From the NCBI GenBank assembly GCA_036939755.1, contig JALLAZ010000172.1:1-49290 (forward strand): a DNA stretch of 49,290 nt, read 5' to 3'. The notes beneath the pieces were generated by a model, which was not told the origin of the DNA, ran no database searches, and was given only the letters and a program-made list of their open reading frames with translations. The stretch comes from Stephanodiscus triporus. Its lineage: Eukaryota; Bacillariophyta; Thalassiosirophyceae; Thalassiosirales; Thalassiosiraceae. Position 1 is the first letter of the stretch. The number at the start of each line of letters is the position of its first letter. A program made the translations under genes and the position numbers. Shown here in pieces: positions 19,774 through 31,220 of the stretch.

Positions 19774-20158
19774 GGCTGAGCCAATGGCTCCAACTCCTCC
19801 ACAACGGCTTCATTGTGTCATCATTTTACAAGAAATGGGGCTCATCACTGAAACTCCAGTACAATACCTACATATTCCTATGTAGGGGTGGGAGGAACAA
19901 CCCACAACCTCGAGTTGTGGGCTGTGGTCGCGACTACGATAGGCCCCATGGCCGGAAGTACGAATTCATACCGGGAGGTTGAATATCCATTATTTACAGT
20001 GTATCAATCTACTACCAACAATAGGCCGCACTTTATTTTCCCTTGGTATGCACGGGGAAAGTTATTTCCCTCAACCTCATACCGTACAACAATATCCGAG
20101 TACTTTTTAGGTAAAGTACCCTACGTAAATAAGTATGATACAGAGTCAACCCACGACC
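19774..20158. other. Intergenic region with a short hairpin
   Basis: No gene. At 19901-19921 CCCACAAC-CTCGA-GTTGTGGG forms a perfect 8-bp stem with a 5-base loop. The right copy of the 25-bp direct repeat (19956-19980) follows. The remainder is likely the promoter of the zinc-protein gene downstream. Confidence 0.45.
19956..19980. repeat. 25-bp imperfect direct repeat, right copy
   Basis: AAGTACGAATTCATACCGGG.. matches 17496-17520 at 21 of 25 positions, in the same orientation. It is too long and too imperfect to be a TTAA-type target duplication, so its relation to the piggyBac unit is unresolved. Confidence 0.6.
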
Positions 20159-21519
20159 ATGGCGGATCCCGACGATAGCATTGGCGTGCTCAGGAGGGAG
20201 GGAGGGAGAGGCGTCAAGGTCAAGAAGGAAAATTGTGTCAACGAGGAGAAAAAGGGCGGGAGCAACGCCAAGAGTCGTGGCCGATGGAGGAAAAAGAATG
20301 GAGGGAAGCGGAGTAACCACACCGGCAATGGCGGCGACGAGAACGGAAAAGGCGACGACATCAATCGCGAAGGATCACCGCCATCGTTGACGGAGGAGGC
20401 ATTGAAATCGCACAATTCTGTCAAGGTCAAGAACGAGATCGAGCGTCGTCAATACAACTGCCCCAATCGCCCCAACGAGGGGAGGGGGAAGTTCGTCTTC
20501 TTCAAGCGCGTTCCCTCCGAGAAGCCCATCGTCAAGTGTCCTAAGTGCAAGAAGGTCAAGGGAGGTGCATGCGAGAGGCTGTACCCCATCCCGAAGGGGG
20601 AGGAGAAGGGATACGGTGAGTTGTTTATATTTCCGTCGCCATTGTCAACCCCGTCCCCGTCGCCGCCATTGCCATCGCCATCGCCTCCGCTACCACAACC
20701 GCCGTTTCTCTGGCTACCGCTTTTGTTTGTTTGATTGTTGTTTGTTACCGCCGCCGCCGCCGCCGCCACGACGCCCATTTTTCCGCTGCCGCTTTTGTTT
20801 GATGGCTGACTGTGCCCTGTGCCTGGAGAATCCCGCACAGGAATATTGACATCACTTAATTACTTCGAATTTCTCGAACGCGAAATAAAGGGCTCTTTCT
20901 ATGTGGCGAATGCACGGGCACGTGGGGCTCGAGCCGGGCCGTGGGCAACATCGGACAGCAGTGTCATGGGTGCGCACTCGCGGGGAACGACGGTCAGTAC
21001 GTCACGCCGTTCCGCATCGAGATGTACAGGTCCGGCAGAGGGGCCGGCAGGCGCATGAGGCGAAAGCCGAAGGAGACGATATCCGAGGATGACGAGGCTC
21101 CCGCGAATGTCCCCTATTCCGCCTCGGATGGCCGACGCTTTCGAAACGGCGGAGGGAACGCCCTCGTGTTGGGCTCTGAAGGGGGCGCAGAGAAATTGTT
21201 CGATTGGGTCGACATCAAGGAAGAGCTACCGACCCCGGAGCAGGCGTCGTCGTCTTCATCGTCTATTTTCCCCCAAATGAAGCACAAGTGCAAGGGGTGC
21301 GCGTCTGGGATCTGTCGCAGACGTGATTTGCCCATATCGGGCACGCACGACGTTCACGACGGGGACACAGCGTCGACGAGCGGCTCGATTTTCACGAATA
21401 GCCAAATTGACAAGTCGGAGTTCCCCGATCGGGATATCGATTTCAATGACTGGGAAGAGGGTAACGCCGCCGAGATGTGGGTCACGTTTGGCGCGAACGG
21501 AAAGAATCTACAGGGATGA
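20159..21519 (+). CDS. Zar1-like 3CxxC zinc-binding protein
   Basis: Two exons (20159-20615 and 20891-21519), with the junction inside a Gly codon (TAC G|GTGAG..AAAG|GG CTC). The first exon is basic and low-complexity, then reads GKFVFFKRVPSEKPIVKCPKCKK and CERLYP. Across the junction the protein continues GYG-LFLCGECTGTWGSSRAVG, GQQCHGCALAG and YVTPFRIEMY. This is the zf-3CxxC pattern (YG.F.C..C...W.S......Q.C..C.....PYR.E) known from Zar1-type and receptor-transporter proteins, some of which bind RNA. A second Cys cluster (KHKCKGCASGICRRRD) lies in the C-terminal half, and the tail is acidic. The intron (20616-20890) is rich in CCG and TTG simple repeats. An in-frame ATG 24 bases upstream (20135) is an alternative start. 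Confidence 0.65.
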
Positions 21520-21713
21520 GAGCTGCGTGAGTCACTACTTGTCAAGAAGGAAAGAAGAACCGAAAAGAAATCTTTGATGGGACTGGGGTTGCACGCATGA
21601 GCTCGAGGGCTCAGTGCATAGCCTTCGGAGCAGACACACATGAATTAAACTGTTTGGGCCAAGTGTATTAGCCTATCTAGGTATTTGACGGTGTCATGAA
21701 TTCACCTACTTAT

Positions 21714-22320
21714 CTAATATATCTTAAAAATTGGGGCGTGCATCTGGGGGATTTGACGGTTAAAGTTGGTTGTTTTTCCAATTATCTTAAAGGATCCTAT
21801 TATTTGAAATTGCAAACGAAAGGCAAATCCCTGAGTCCTTCGCGACATAACTCTATGATGTGATACAATACATACACGGGGCAATTGTGAATAGGATGGC
21901 TCACTCCTTGAAGCATATCCCAAACCAAGTATCGTCTCGGCCGCACGCGCCACAGTCCTGCCGAGGGCGACGTGTGGCTCGTCCGGGGACAGCGGCACAA
22001 TGCCGGTTCCCTCCTTCCGGCCCAAGATCGAATTCGCAGCCTCTATGCCTGTAACGAACGCCTTCTCCTGGGACCAGGACCCGTGCCTTGAACGGACCAG
22101 ACGACCGGACATCGGGTATGGTAGCGTAGGACCTGGGCGAGTACCAATCGACGGCCAGAGGCAGGCGGACTATCGTGTAGTCCAGCATCCTCGCGTCGAC
22201 TGACTGCCGTTCAAGAATCGTATCTAAATCTCTCTTGGCCTCTTTCAATATGGCCGCATCGCTCATCACCAATAACGATGCCCGTGAAGCGTGTGCAAAT
22301 GCATTAGATAAATGAAACAT
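21714..22320 (-). pseudogene. Relic of an FAD-dependent amine oxidase / desaturase-like C-terminus
   Basis: The minus frame near 22320 reads DAAILKEAKRDLDTILERQ, MLDYTIVRLPLAVDWYSPRS and YATIPDVRSSGPFKAR. Then, in another frame, it reads RHGSWSQEKAFVTGIEAANS and VPLSPDEPHVALGRTVARAA. Together these match the C-terminal FAD-binding part of amine-oxidase-family flavoproteins. Between PDVRSS and HGSWSQEK the usual segment with the AGD motif that contacts FAD is missing. The frame changes there (about 22071-22095), so a deletion with frameshift is likely. The N-terminal Rossmann domain is absent too. Only this tail is left, just downstream of the TPR gene's 3' end. Confidence 0.5.
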
Positions 22321-22352
22321 ATTCCTGGTATTGTATTTAGGAAGATTTACTT

Positions 22353-25300
22353 CTACATGTTTTGCATTACCTCAATCTCTTGCATGAGATCCATGAAAAA
22401 AGGATGACTAGTCGAGAGACCTACACTTCGATACAATTCTTTCACTTGGTCAAATAAAATCTTGGCAGCTCCAAACTCCCTACGTTGTCGACGAAGCTGT
22501 GCAATATTTGATATGGTTCGTCCAACATCTACAATTTCACTACTGTCCCTTTGTCCCAATGATTGTTTCCGGTCTAACCTACGGCGACGGGTAGCGAGTG
22601 CTTCAGAATAATACCAAATAGCTTCAGTGTAGTCACCTTTGTTTCTATATGCGTCGGCGATCTCATCAATTGCAAGTGCCTCATCGACATATGGGATGAT
22701 TGAGATTTCGCGGCGTTGCGCTGCTAGGGTTGATGTGGCATTTTGCATCAAAGCTAACTCGGAATCGACGAGACACGATCGAATTTCGTTGATTCTTCGA
22801 TTGTTTGGTGGCACCCCTGAATCGCATGGAATGAAGGGGTGAGATGAAGTCATTATGATGTGTTCACTTTGCAACTCACGTGCCAACTATCACTTACCAA
22901 GTTTCTCAAACATTCGCATCGACTCTTTCAACACAACTTTCGCCTCAGTATATTCACCTTTCTTAAGATGAACCTGCCCAATTGCGCCCAAAACCAGCGC
23001 AACCTCTATGCTTGAATCGTCAACGTGGGCGCTTGAACGGAGTACATTCAAAGACTCAACGTAGCGGCCGAAAGCAGAAGTTAAATCACCACGGATCATT
23101 TCTATCTCGCCAAGATTTTCCAAAATACGGGCAACGTCTCGGGATGAATTAGTGTTGCCATCGGTGCGTATCGCAACTACTTGATGTACTCGTAGCGCCT
23201 CCTCAAATGTTTCAATTGCCTTGCCATACTGATGCAACATACTCTGCGCTTTGCCAATGTTATGCAACACTGCCGCAAGGAGGGTGTCGCTATCGTCGAA
23301 TGATGATCGACCTTTTGATAATGTCAATCCATATCTCATTAAATGTGTCGGGACAATCATTTGCAGGCGTCTCGTCTCCTCGTCATTAAGGCAACGGAAT
23401 GCTGAATGGGCCTTGAGATATGATCTTAAGGCAAGGTGCCATTCTGTCTTCATCATGTGAAGTCCACCGACGTTGATCCAAACAAAGAATACTTCAGGAC
23501 GACTGCTAGTTTGCTGTCCATTATCCGTTGCAACTCTATTATTGGCTCGACTTCGTACCCCGTAGCTTGACAGCGCATCATAGAAGGATGACATAGCTTT
23601 TTTCAACTCCCCCCTGGAAGAATAGAGTATACCAAGACAATTATATGCCAATCCCAAGTGTGGATTAACCTCACCGAACGATTCACGAAGTGGCATCAAA
23701 GCTTCTTGGTACAACGAAAGTGCCATGTACTTGTTATCTGTACTGTCTTCACACCCTCCACCATACCGGCCCACATTATAGTTGAACATATCACCAAGCT
23801 TTACAAGTGCCAACCCCACTTCGGGATGAATACTACCCAATGCTTTCTTCAGAATTGACACTGCGTCCCTTGTATCCTTGATTGCCATATCGATGTGCTT
23901 CATTTCTAAATGTAATTGACCCTTCTTCAACAAAGTAAACCCGACAGCGGGATGATCTCGCCCCAAACTTTCTGTTTCGAGATCCAGGACACACATTAAT
24001 GCATTCAGCCTTTTTATCTGAAGCTGAGTGCAAAGGTTCTGGTAATCCGAATTTAGCCAATGTGCTGTCTGCGCGGCCAATTCCTCCGCCTCGCGATGCA
24101 ACTCCATCCTCCTATCATGATGAGTTTGGGCAATGCCCATTTGCATAATGTTACTAACAGTTCGATCGACATCACCATCTCCCGTATTCTCATAACGATG
24201 ACACATGTTACGATACACATCAAGAGCATCACGGAAAGAGTTCATGGCGAGCTGATAATCTCCCATCACCTCTTGCACCACTCCAATGTTGTTCAAAACA
24301 TCGGCCATTTCCGATCCGGAGTCGCGTAGGTCAGATTTTAGCTGGAGGACATTGTCTTGTTTTTTAGCTCCCACTTTATTCTGGATGTACAAGTTGTCCA
24401 GATTTTTCTTGACATTCAATTCTGCAATTTTGAGTGCCTCTTTCAGGGCAGCGAGGGCTTCGTTATTTCGTCCACGTGAAAGGTGACTGAATGCCTGCTC
24501 CACTAGATCGTCAGATTCATTTGCATCGTCATTTTTGTGATGATGCCCCAGATTCATTTGAGATATCGCCTTGAAGGGGAAGAAAGCCGGGTCAGTGAGG
24601 CCAGTGACCTCACTAGCTCCGCTTTCACTGTCGTCATCGTGGGAAGAGTAGCTAGAATCGAAAACAACTGATCTGCTTCCTCCATGGTTGTCAAACCTTC
24701 CCATGTTATCATCATAGTCTGGACCATTGTAGTCCCCATCATGCGCATTCTCGAAACTGAATGGCTTCCTCCTTATCATTGGAGGTGACGAGACATCCCC
24801 ATGATTGTTGGGAAATTTGTCTTCATGACCATCCTCATCGATGTTTTTTTTGTCGTAGGCGTAATTGATCTGCTCATCAAAATCAACACTCATTTCTTTC
24901 TCCATGGAGTCATTCTGTTTGATGTCTGCGTATGTCTGGACTTTCTCCCGTCGGCTATTTTTTGGTCCCTTCTTGTCATTGGCAGTTAAGTCATTATCAA
25001 TCTTGATATCACTCTCCATGGAATCTTTTTGTTTTACATGATAGTAGGACTCAGACTTCCGCCGCTGCGATTTTTGCTGCAATTTGTCTTGGCGCTGCTG
25101 CATCATGTGCTTTCTCTCTTTCTGCTTCTGTTGTCTTTTAACAAGGACTTGAATCCCGGTGTCCTCAGAAATGATTGAGACGCCATCGTTGTTTGATTCA
25201 TCATCGAGGTCTGCAACAGCACGAACGTATTTTTGTTCAATCTGGCCATTCCTGAACTTATAACCCATAGCCTCCTTCCCATTGTCACTGACCTTGTTAT

Positions 25301-27278
25301 TATCCTTACGCGAAGGGGATTTGCCACGATACGTAATCATGCTGCAGTAGCTCTCATTGTAGCAATCATACGAATCATCAATGCCATGCATGCTGTTGTT
25401 GTTCATCAAGTCACCTCCTTCACATTGGTGGTTTCCATTCTCAGGATAGCCACTGTGGTAGCAAGGTGAAGCGGGAGGCTCGTATTGCCGATTGTCTTGT
25501 TCATTCACAGTTACGCGCTTAGTCGCGGCGGCGGGGGGTAAAGGGGGGACAACGAGAAGTTTTTCTTTGTCCATCACGCCGGCCTTGCCTCCCCACAAAT
25601 CAATATCTGGAAACATTCCATGCTGAATATAACCCTCTGGTTCCTTCGCACCCTTGTTTTGGGGATAGTAACCAAAATCATGAGTGGGTGGATCTTCCCT
25701 CCACTTCAGTGGTTTCGAAGCATACTCTTCCATTATCTCTCCTTGACTAGTCCTGTTCTGCAAAGAGTTGAGATCCTGGATGGCGCTACAATCGCTTGAA
25801 GGGGCGTCGCTCAAAGGGGCACTACTCTCACTCTTTTCGCTGAGGTAGAAACCACTTTTGCTACTTATGCAACTATCCGTGCCATTTATGCGAAAGATTT
25901 CACCGGCTGTAGTCGAGCGTCGATTTATCGGTGGCGGAGTTGGAGAAAGTATCATAGGAGATGATGGTGATGAGGAAGTGGCGACGAGTGGCGAAGTCGT
26001 TTGGGACATTTTTCGATTTTTCACTGGTGGAGTTGGAGGATGCGCCGAATGAGATGATGGCGAGGAAGAAGAGTTGGAGGATGGAGAAGACGTTTCGGAC
26101 ATAGGAGACGCCGCGGTCACATATGGACTGGCAGGATGTCTAATCAGCCGGTTGGATCGTATTGGGGTGGGTGCCTTGATATCGACCTTGGCGTTAGCCC
26201 AAATTGGATTCTCTCGCGGCGAGACGTAATCGTCGGTGCCTTCGCTCATGGGAGTCCATTTGTAATCCTCTCGTGGCGAAACGTAACCGTCGCTGGAATC
26301 CACCTCCATTGTCACGATTTCTTCATCGTACAAACGATCAAAGGAGCTGACGCTGACTTTGCTTCTCGGCATCTTTGTCTTGTTCGTCATTCTCGCCCGT
26401 TCATCTGTCATATCGATCATGTCACAGTCTGCTCTGATATTATCATTCGTACGTCGAAATTGCAAATCATCGCCTGCAATTACGGCCTCTGCCTTCTCCT
26501 TCACAATGCGGTATTCTGAGACGAGTAAGCGCTCATCACTCATGGGATGATATTCACTAATGTCGCTGTCGCTTTTTGATTCTGTTATTGCAACGTCGAC
26601 ATCGTTTGCTGCGTGCTGGTGTCGGCGTGGACTCGAGAAGTAGTATGAATCAGACTGATTGTAGGTAACGTCCTCCTCCTGGGAATATTCTGAAGCGACG
26701 TCGTCGATTGGGTAACGATTGTTCAATGAGGTCGAGGGGCTCGGCGGTATTGGGTAGGATTTGCGAGAGCGATCGAGACAATCGTCGCGCCGCCCGGTCT
26801 CGCCTTTGCCATCGCCGCCATCGTCTACGGCGGGGTACTGCTCTTCCACCGGATATCGAGCCGTCTCAAACGACATGGGTGGGACGTCATCCAACAGCTC
26901 ATATGGCTCGCGCCGACGGTTATCCTCGACTCTCCGTCCGACGGAACGCTCATTGTCGCTCGGCACGTCTCCCCGGCGGGCGAAGGCATTGGACGACCGT
27001 TGCGTCGACGACGACAGCCACGGATGATTCTTTGGGGGTGAGCGCGGCGACTGATAAAAGTCCTTCGATAGGCTGGCACCGAATAGCTCCTCTTCCTCTT
27101 GAAGGGTCGTCATGTTTGCGAATTCGTATGATATGGATGGGAGGAAATAATATTGAAGGTTTCGTGGGCTCGTGGGGGAGCTCGGTGGTATGGTAGTCAT
27201 ATTATCGTATCCACTGCTTGCTAGTGGGCGCGAGGGTACCGTATCTCTACTCACTGAGCTTGGCAGCAAATCTAACAT
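22353..27278 (-). CDS. Large TPR (kinesin-light-chain-like) repeat protein
   Basis: Two exons (27278-22898 and 22816-22353). The intron (22897-22817) starts GTAAGTG and ends TTCAG, and the sum is 4845 nt (1614 aa). Residues 1 to ~920 are predicted disordered: Ser/Pro-rich segments, repeated SPREDYKWTPMSEG-like blocks and a Gln/Lys-rich stretch near residue 710. The last ~680 residues are tetratricopeptide repeats of the 40-42-residue kinesin-light-chain spacing, such as HYQYGKAIETFEEALRVH-like, HLGLAYNCLGILYSSRGELK and VALVLGAIGQVHLKKGEYTE. These folds are protein-binding scaffolds, and no catalytic domain is seen. The open frame extends 30 codons upstream of the ATG at 27278 but has no ATG there. 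Composition is less GC-rich than neighbouring genes and lacks TCG runs. The partner and location in the cell are unknown. Confidence 0.85.
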
Positions 27279-27635
27279 CCGTTGGTTTCTTGCAGCAAAA
27301 TTGGAATCAGTACATGAAGACCGGACGTCGGTACATTTGAAAATCCAACGGATGTATTCGTTACCCAATATTAGGAGTATGTAGGTAGAGAGATACTCTA
27401 GATGATAGATAGTACGAAATGGTATTTATCGTATGTACGATAGACGATACCATACTCTTTGCTTTTGAGAAGATAGATAAGTATCTACCTACTCTATCGT
27501 ACAACATACACAGTATCGTCCCTACCTACCGAAGTACGAATTTACAATTTACACGTCTTCCTTTTTTCTCTCCTCCTCCGAAGCACGCCTTTCTTTATCA
27601 CAACTCAAGTGGATTCTATCATACTACCTAGGTCC
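27279..27635. promoter_or_regulatory. Divergent promoter region with TATCGTA palindromes
   Basis: Lies between the TPR gene and the plus-strand membrane-protein gene. It contains TATCGTATGTACGATA at about 27427-27442 (7-bp arms around TG), then GACGATACC, CTATCGTACAAC and CAGTATCGTCCC within the next 90 bases. These are repeated half-sites of TATCGTA. The perfect palindrome TATCGTACGATA also occurs at 6001-6012 in another divergent intergenic region. A binding site for a regulator is inference. Confidence 0.4.
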
Positions 27636-29137
27636 ATGGTGTCAATAACCAAACGGACAAACGATAATACCAATGCCACTCTCCTCAACAAGAAGACGGC
27701 GGCGGTGGCGTCGGCGTCCCTGGCATTGGCCCTTGTAATCTGCGTGGGCATCCTTTGGCTGTCGTATCTCGTCTCCGTCGTCGTCGAGGTCGGACGGGGG
27801 GCATCGTCGTCGTCATCGTCGATCGAGGGACTCGCCGACTCGATCCTTTCGCGACTCGATCGCTTGTCCCGCTCCATCCCGATATCGTCGTCGTCCTCGT
27901 CGGGGGTGGTCGACGACGACGCCTCCGCCATCGAGGCCAAATTCCTATCGGCGTCGCGGAGGGAATGCGTGCCCGGTCGCGACGACGTCTCCGGAGAGAT
28001 CAACCCGACGACTCGCAGGGGACGCGAGTGCCTTCGTCACGTTCCCCTCGGCAGGGGGGGGGGAGGGGCAACGCCGCCGAGGCAGAGGCCGAGGATCGGG
28101 ATCATGATCCCGCCCGGACGCATCGGACGGGCGTTCGCCGATTGGATCGCATGCTCGCTGCTGCCGCCGCCGGGCGTCGTCGTCGTCGGCGGCGAGTCGT
28201 CGGACGTCGAGGTCGTCGTCACCTCGCGCGTGCCTGTTTACGGCTACGGCAAGAGCCACGGTTACACCAAGCTCGTGCGCCTCGCGACGCTTCCGTTACC
28301 CCTGGCCGCGTTCGACGCGTACTCGTTCGCGTCGCGCTCGTCGTCCACGGCGGGCGACGACGAGGGCGCGTCGTCGCTGCGCGGCGGATCGAGAACGGGC
28401 GCGAAGGATTCGTCTTCGTCGACGTCGTCGACGCCGCCTACGGCCGCCACGATCGGGACGATAGTGCGGCTGGTGATGCGCTGGCATTGTCGTCTATCGC
28501 GTGAGTTTTTCGGTTTTTGTCTCTCCACACCCCCCTCGATTGTATCGGAACGCAAATTCCTCATTTTGCACTCTGTCGGATGGGTTTTCATCTCTTCGTT
28601 GCGTTTTTAAACAGATGTATCGGCGCACACCGCCATGGTCACGCTGTCGTTGGAGGACGTGCTGAGGGACCCGAAGACGGCGTTGGGCAGGGTCCTTGCC
28701 TTCGTCCGGAGGGAGGATTGGGAATGGGAGGGACGGGGCGGCGGCGGCGGCGACGAGAGCCGACAATCGCCCGAGGGGGGGGAGGAGACACGGGCGGCTG
28801 ACGACCTCATCGTGGTTGATCGCGGTGGGTCGTTACGGACATTGCTCGATCGGGCATCTCTCGTCCTCGACGAAGCTTCCTCCTATGCCGATGCGCCTTC
28901 GCCGGCGAGATGGACAGGTCCTCGAACCTAACCAGCTGGCCCTGTCCTTCCTTCTGGGAGGGCGTGGACGGCATCGGTGGTGGCAGCGACAATGACGATG
29001 GGGACGACCAAACGCGCGTCATCCGTCGCATCTCGGGGGAGATGGTCCCCAATTGCATCGACAATGATCCGTTCGCGCGATGCACCGTAAACAAGGATCG
29101 CTGCGAGGTCAAAGGCGATGCAAAATGCAACAATTAG
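27636..29137 (+). CDS. Type II membrane protein, possibly sulfotransferase-like; family not settled
   Basis: Exon 1 starts at the ATG at 27636 (MVSITKRTNDN) and has one membrane segment (about residues 20-48, AAVASASLALALVICVGILW), so it is likely a Golgi/ER type II protein. A Ser-rich stem follows. The lumenal part reads RPRIGIMIPPGRIGRAFADW, EVVVTSRVPVYGYGKSHGYT and RWHCRLS. A GTGAGT..ACAG intron (28501-28614) joins it to HVSAHTAMVTLSLEDVLRDP. The overall plan loosely recalls Golgi sulfotransferases, but I see no clear PAPS motif. Near 28890-28915 the coding frame changes. The C-terminus (AFAGEMDRSSNLTSWPCPSF, PNCIDNDPFARCTVNKDRCE) is read to 29137. An undetected intron or an indel must lie there. 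Poly-Ser and poly-Gly tracts are frequent. Confidence 0.55.
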
Positions 29138-29834
29138 AACACGTCCTCCAACCACGATGGATGGAGTGAATATCGTGATCTCTCCATTGCTTAAAGAATG
29201 TCATAGCAGCAGAACTTTTCCTCTAATTACATCGACAAATGACCATCTGCCCCGTTTTTAGGGGTTTGGGTATGAATGTTTCCACTGTTGGGTTACTGTT
29301 TTGTGATGCTGAGATGTATGCGGGATTGTCTAGAAGTTCTCTTCTTAAGAAGAAGGGCTGTGGGAGTCGGACCATGTCAGATGTTATCTCCTACGAAGCG
29401 ACGACGCGGGTGCAGACGCCAGTCATCACTCGCCATTACCTCGTCACCAGAATCGCGAATCCTCTTTGACGCTGAAGACTGCATCGCCTAGCACTGATGT
29501 CGACGGATCAGTTTGTATTCAAGACAGTGGAATATTCGCGGTACCTAGACATGTAGATCAATAAGTTGTTGCGCATTATTGTAATATCATATGTATATAT
29601 GTCTTTTGGGATCCATGCAGAAGTCGCATGTTTTTTTGCAGGCAGTGCTTTCGTGCCCGAGGACGTACTTTCTCTTGCAGGTTGGTTTTATGCAGTAGTT
29701 GACCATCCCTTCAAGCTCCACCAAGCTCTTGTCCACCTTCTGATATTGTCTACCTTTCTTTTTGGCGTTGCATTCAGCATTCTTTTTGAGTATATACGCG
29801 AATGTTCCAGCATTCTGGCTTGTTCATCGCCACT
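29138..29834. other. Gene-free intergenic stretch
   Basis: Small plus-strand ORFs (29239-29469 and 29566-29988) lack recognisable motifs. The latter overlaps the SAE1 coding region antisense and begins in an AT-rich stretch. Nothing else is evident. It probably holds the 3' ends of the two convergent genes. Confidence 0.45.
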
Positions 29835-31005
29835 CTACGCATTAAGCAAGAAACTACGACAGCCTCCATCAAATCCATTGAACAACATGATATTGTTTGC
29901 AGGTTCTCCCTTACCGGTCAACGCCTTGATGACTTCGTTCCCGAGAATTCCTCCCAACACTGCACTCACAGGCGACACTTCGGGGTGATCCGCAATGACA
30001 GCCAACTGGTTCAAATCTAATGACTCTCCAACAGTGGATAAATTGTTTAAAGACAACCACTCTTTCGAAAATTCGACAAAGCGTTGCGTTTCATTGTCTT
30101 GGCCATTCTTGCTACGACCCCAATAATCCATTAGCAATCGCTGCAACACCAGTGTGCGGGGAACCTCCTTATCCCATCGTCCCTTAACACCAGCAAGCGG
30201 AGCGTCGAGCATGTCCGCCATGGAAATGTAAGGTTCGATTTTCAAGAGATCGGATAACTTATCCTTTCCCAACTCACGTCGATAGGTATGCCTGCTACCA
30301 AAGTCGAGGTGGGCACATCCATCGAAGCCGAAGGTGTCCGTAACAATAAATAGTTTGCCCACCTCAGCCTGCTGTAGCGACAAAGATATGTGTTTCGCCT
30401 CGAGAACGGTCAAGCGACTAGCCACAATGGCATCAAACTGAGAGAAATAATCATCGGGCAGAGACGTCAAGGCACGTTCCTCGATGGAATTTCTTCCAGA
30501 TAATAGTGGATTGAGTTCTTCCACCTTGGATTGAATGGCAGAGGCAACGGTGGCTGGGATTCGTTTTGCTTTTTTGGCTTCAGGCTCCCCCTCGTTGCTT
30601 TCGGGCAGCATGGCCTTCTCCATCTCCTCCGCGTGAAAGAAGGAGCATGGCATCTCTCGGACCGCCTCGGGGTACGGACGGTCGTCGCAAACGACGGCGG
30701 CGACTCCGGCCAGGACTAAATTCTTCATTATTTCACATGTGACGCCGGTCAGATTGATGTACAAAACTCGTGCGCTCGACATCCTTTTCTAATTAGCGTC
30801 GAGAGAAATGTAGAGTAATTTAGATAGCGGAAATTTAATCATCACAGAATGGAGAGCATCTTCATTGACAATGGAGTGAAGCTAGCATTCACAAAGCCCT
30901 CAGCAAGACACAAATCAAATTATTTGGGCTCACCTGGGCATCGGCGCCCCACAGGCGAATTTGTCGATCGTAAACATCGTCGTGTGAATCTGCGCGCTGG
31001 ACCAT
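29835..31005 (-). CDS. SAE1: SUMO-activating enzyme subunit 1 (SAE1/AOS1)
   Basis: Two exons: 31005-30934 encodes 24 residues ending VYDRQIRLWGADAQ, and 30788-29835 starts KRMSSARVLYINLTGVTCEI. The junction is GTGAGC..TTAG, phase 0. The total is 341 aa, the usual size of SAE1. The DRQIRLWG motif and the following Rossmann strand (RVLYINLTG..CEIMKNLVLAGV) define the ThiF/E1 adenylation fold. HPEVSPVSAVLGGILGNEVIKALTGK is the conserved C-terminal helix. Like other SAE1 proteins it lacks the catalytic Cys, which belongs to the SAE2 partner. The heterodimer adenylates SUMO in the nucleus. Basic KKAKR near residue 90 may be a nuclear signal. The glycine loop is degenerate (LTGVTC), as is common in this subunit. 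It is divergent from LarC. Confidence 0.9.
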
Positions 31006-31220
31006 GATCAGCTTTTAAAAGGAGAGTGAGTTAATTTATTTTTAGTCTAATGCTTTCGGTGGGGAGGAGGATGATTGTGGTTGTTGTGCTTCCGCAGCTG
31101 CTGTGTGACGTACATGGGACACAATGTGGACACGACGCACGTCCACCCGACCTAAAAATTGCGCACCCGACGTCCACTAACCTCTCTCCTCTCACGCGTC
31201 ATAACTTAATCGTTTTCACC
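31006..31220. promoter_or_regulatory. Compact bidirectional promoter between SAE1 and LarC
   Basis: Only 215 bases separate the two start codons. The LarC frame stays open upstream of its ATG to about 31050, but without a convincing start, so I treat that part as 5' UTR. An AT-rich GAGTTAATTTATTTTTAG lies near 31027. ACACAATGTGGACACGACGC and the sequence CTCTCTCCTCTCACGCG precede the LarC start (ACCATGGCG). Confidence 0.4.

Noticed and set aside
27755..28504. 249-codon ORF in a second plus frame
   Set aside because: Arg-rich shadow of the membrane-protein exon. The chosen frame has a membrane segment and continues across a good splice pair.
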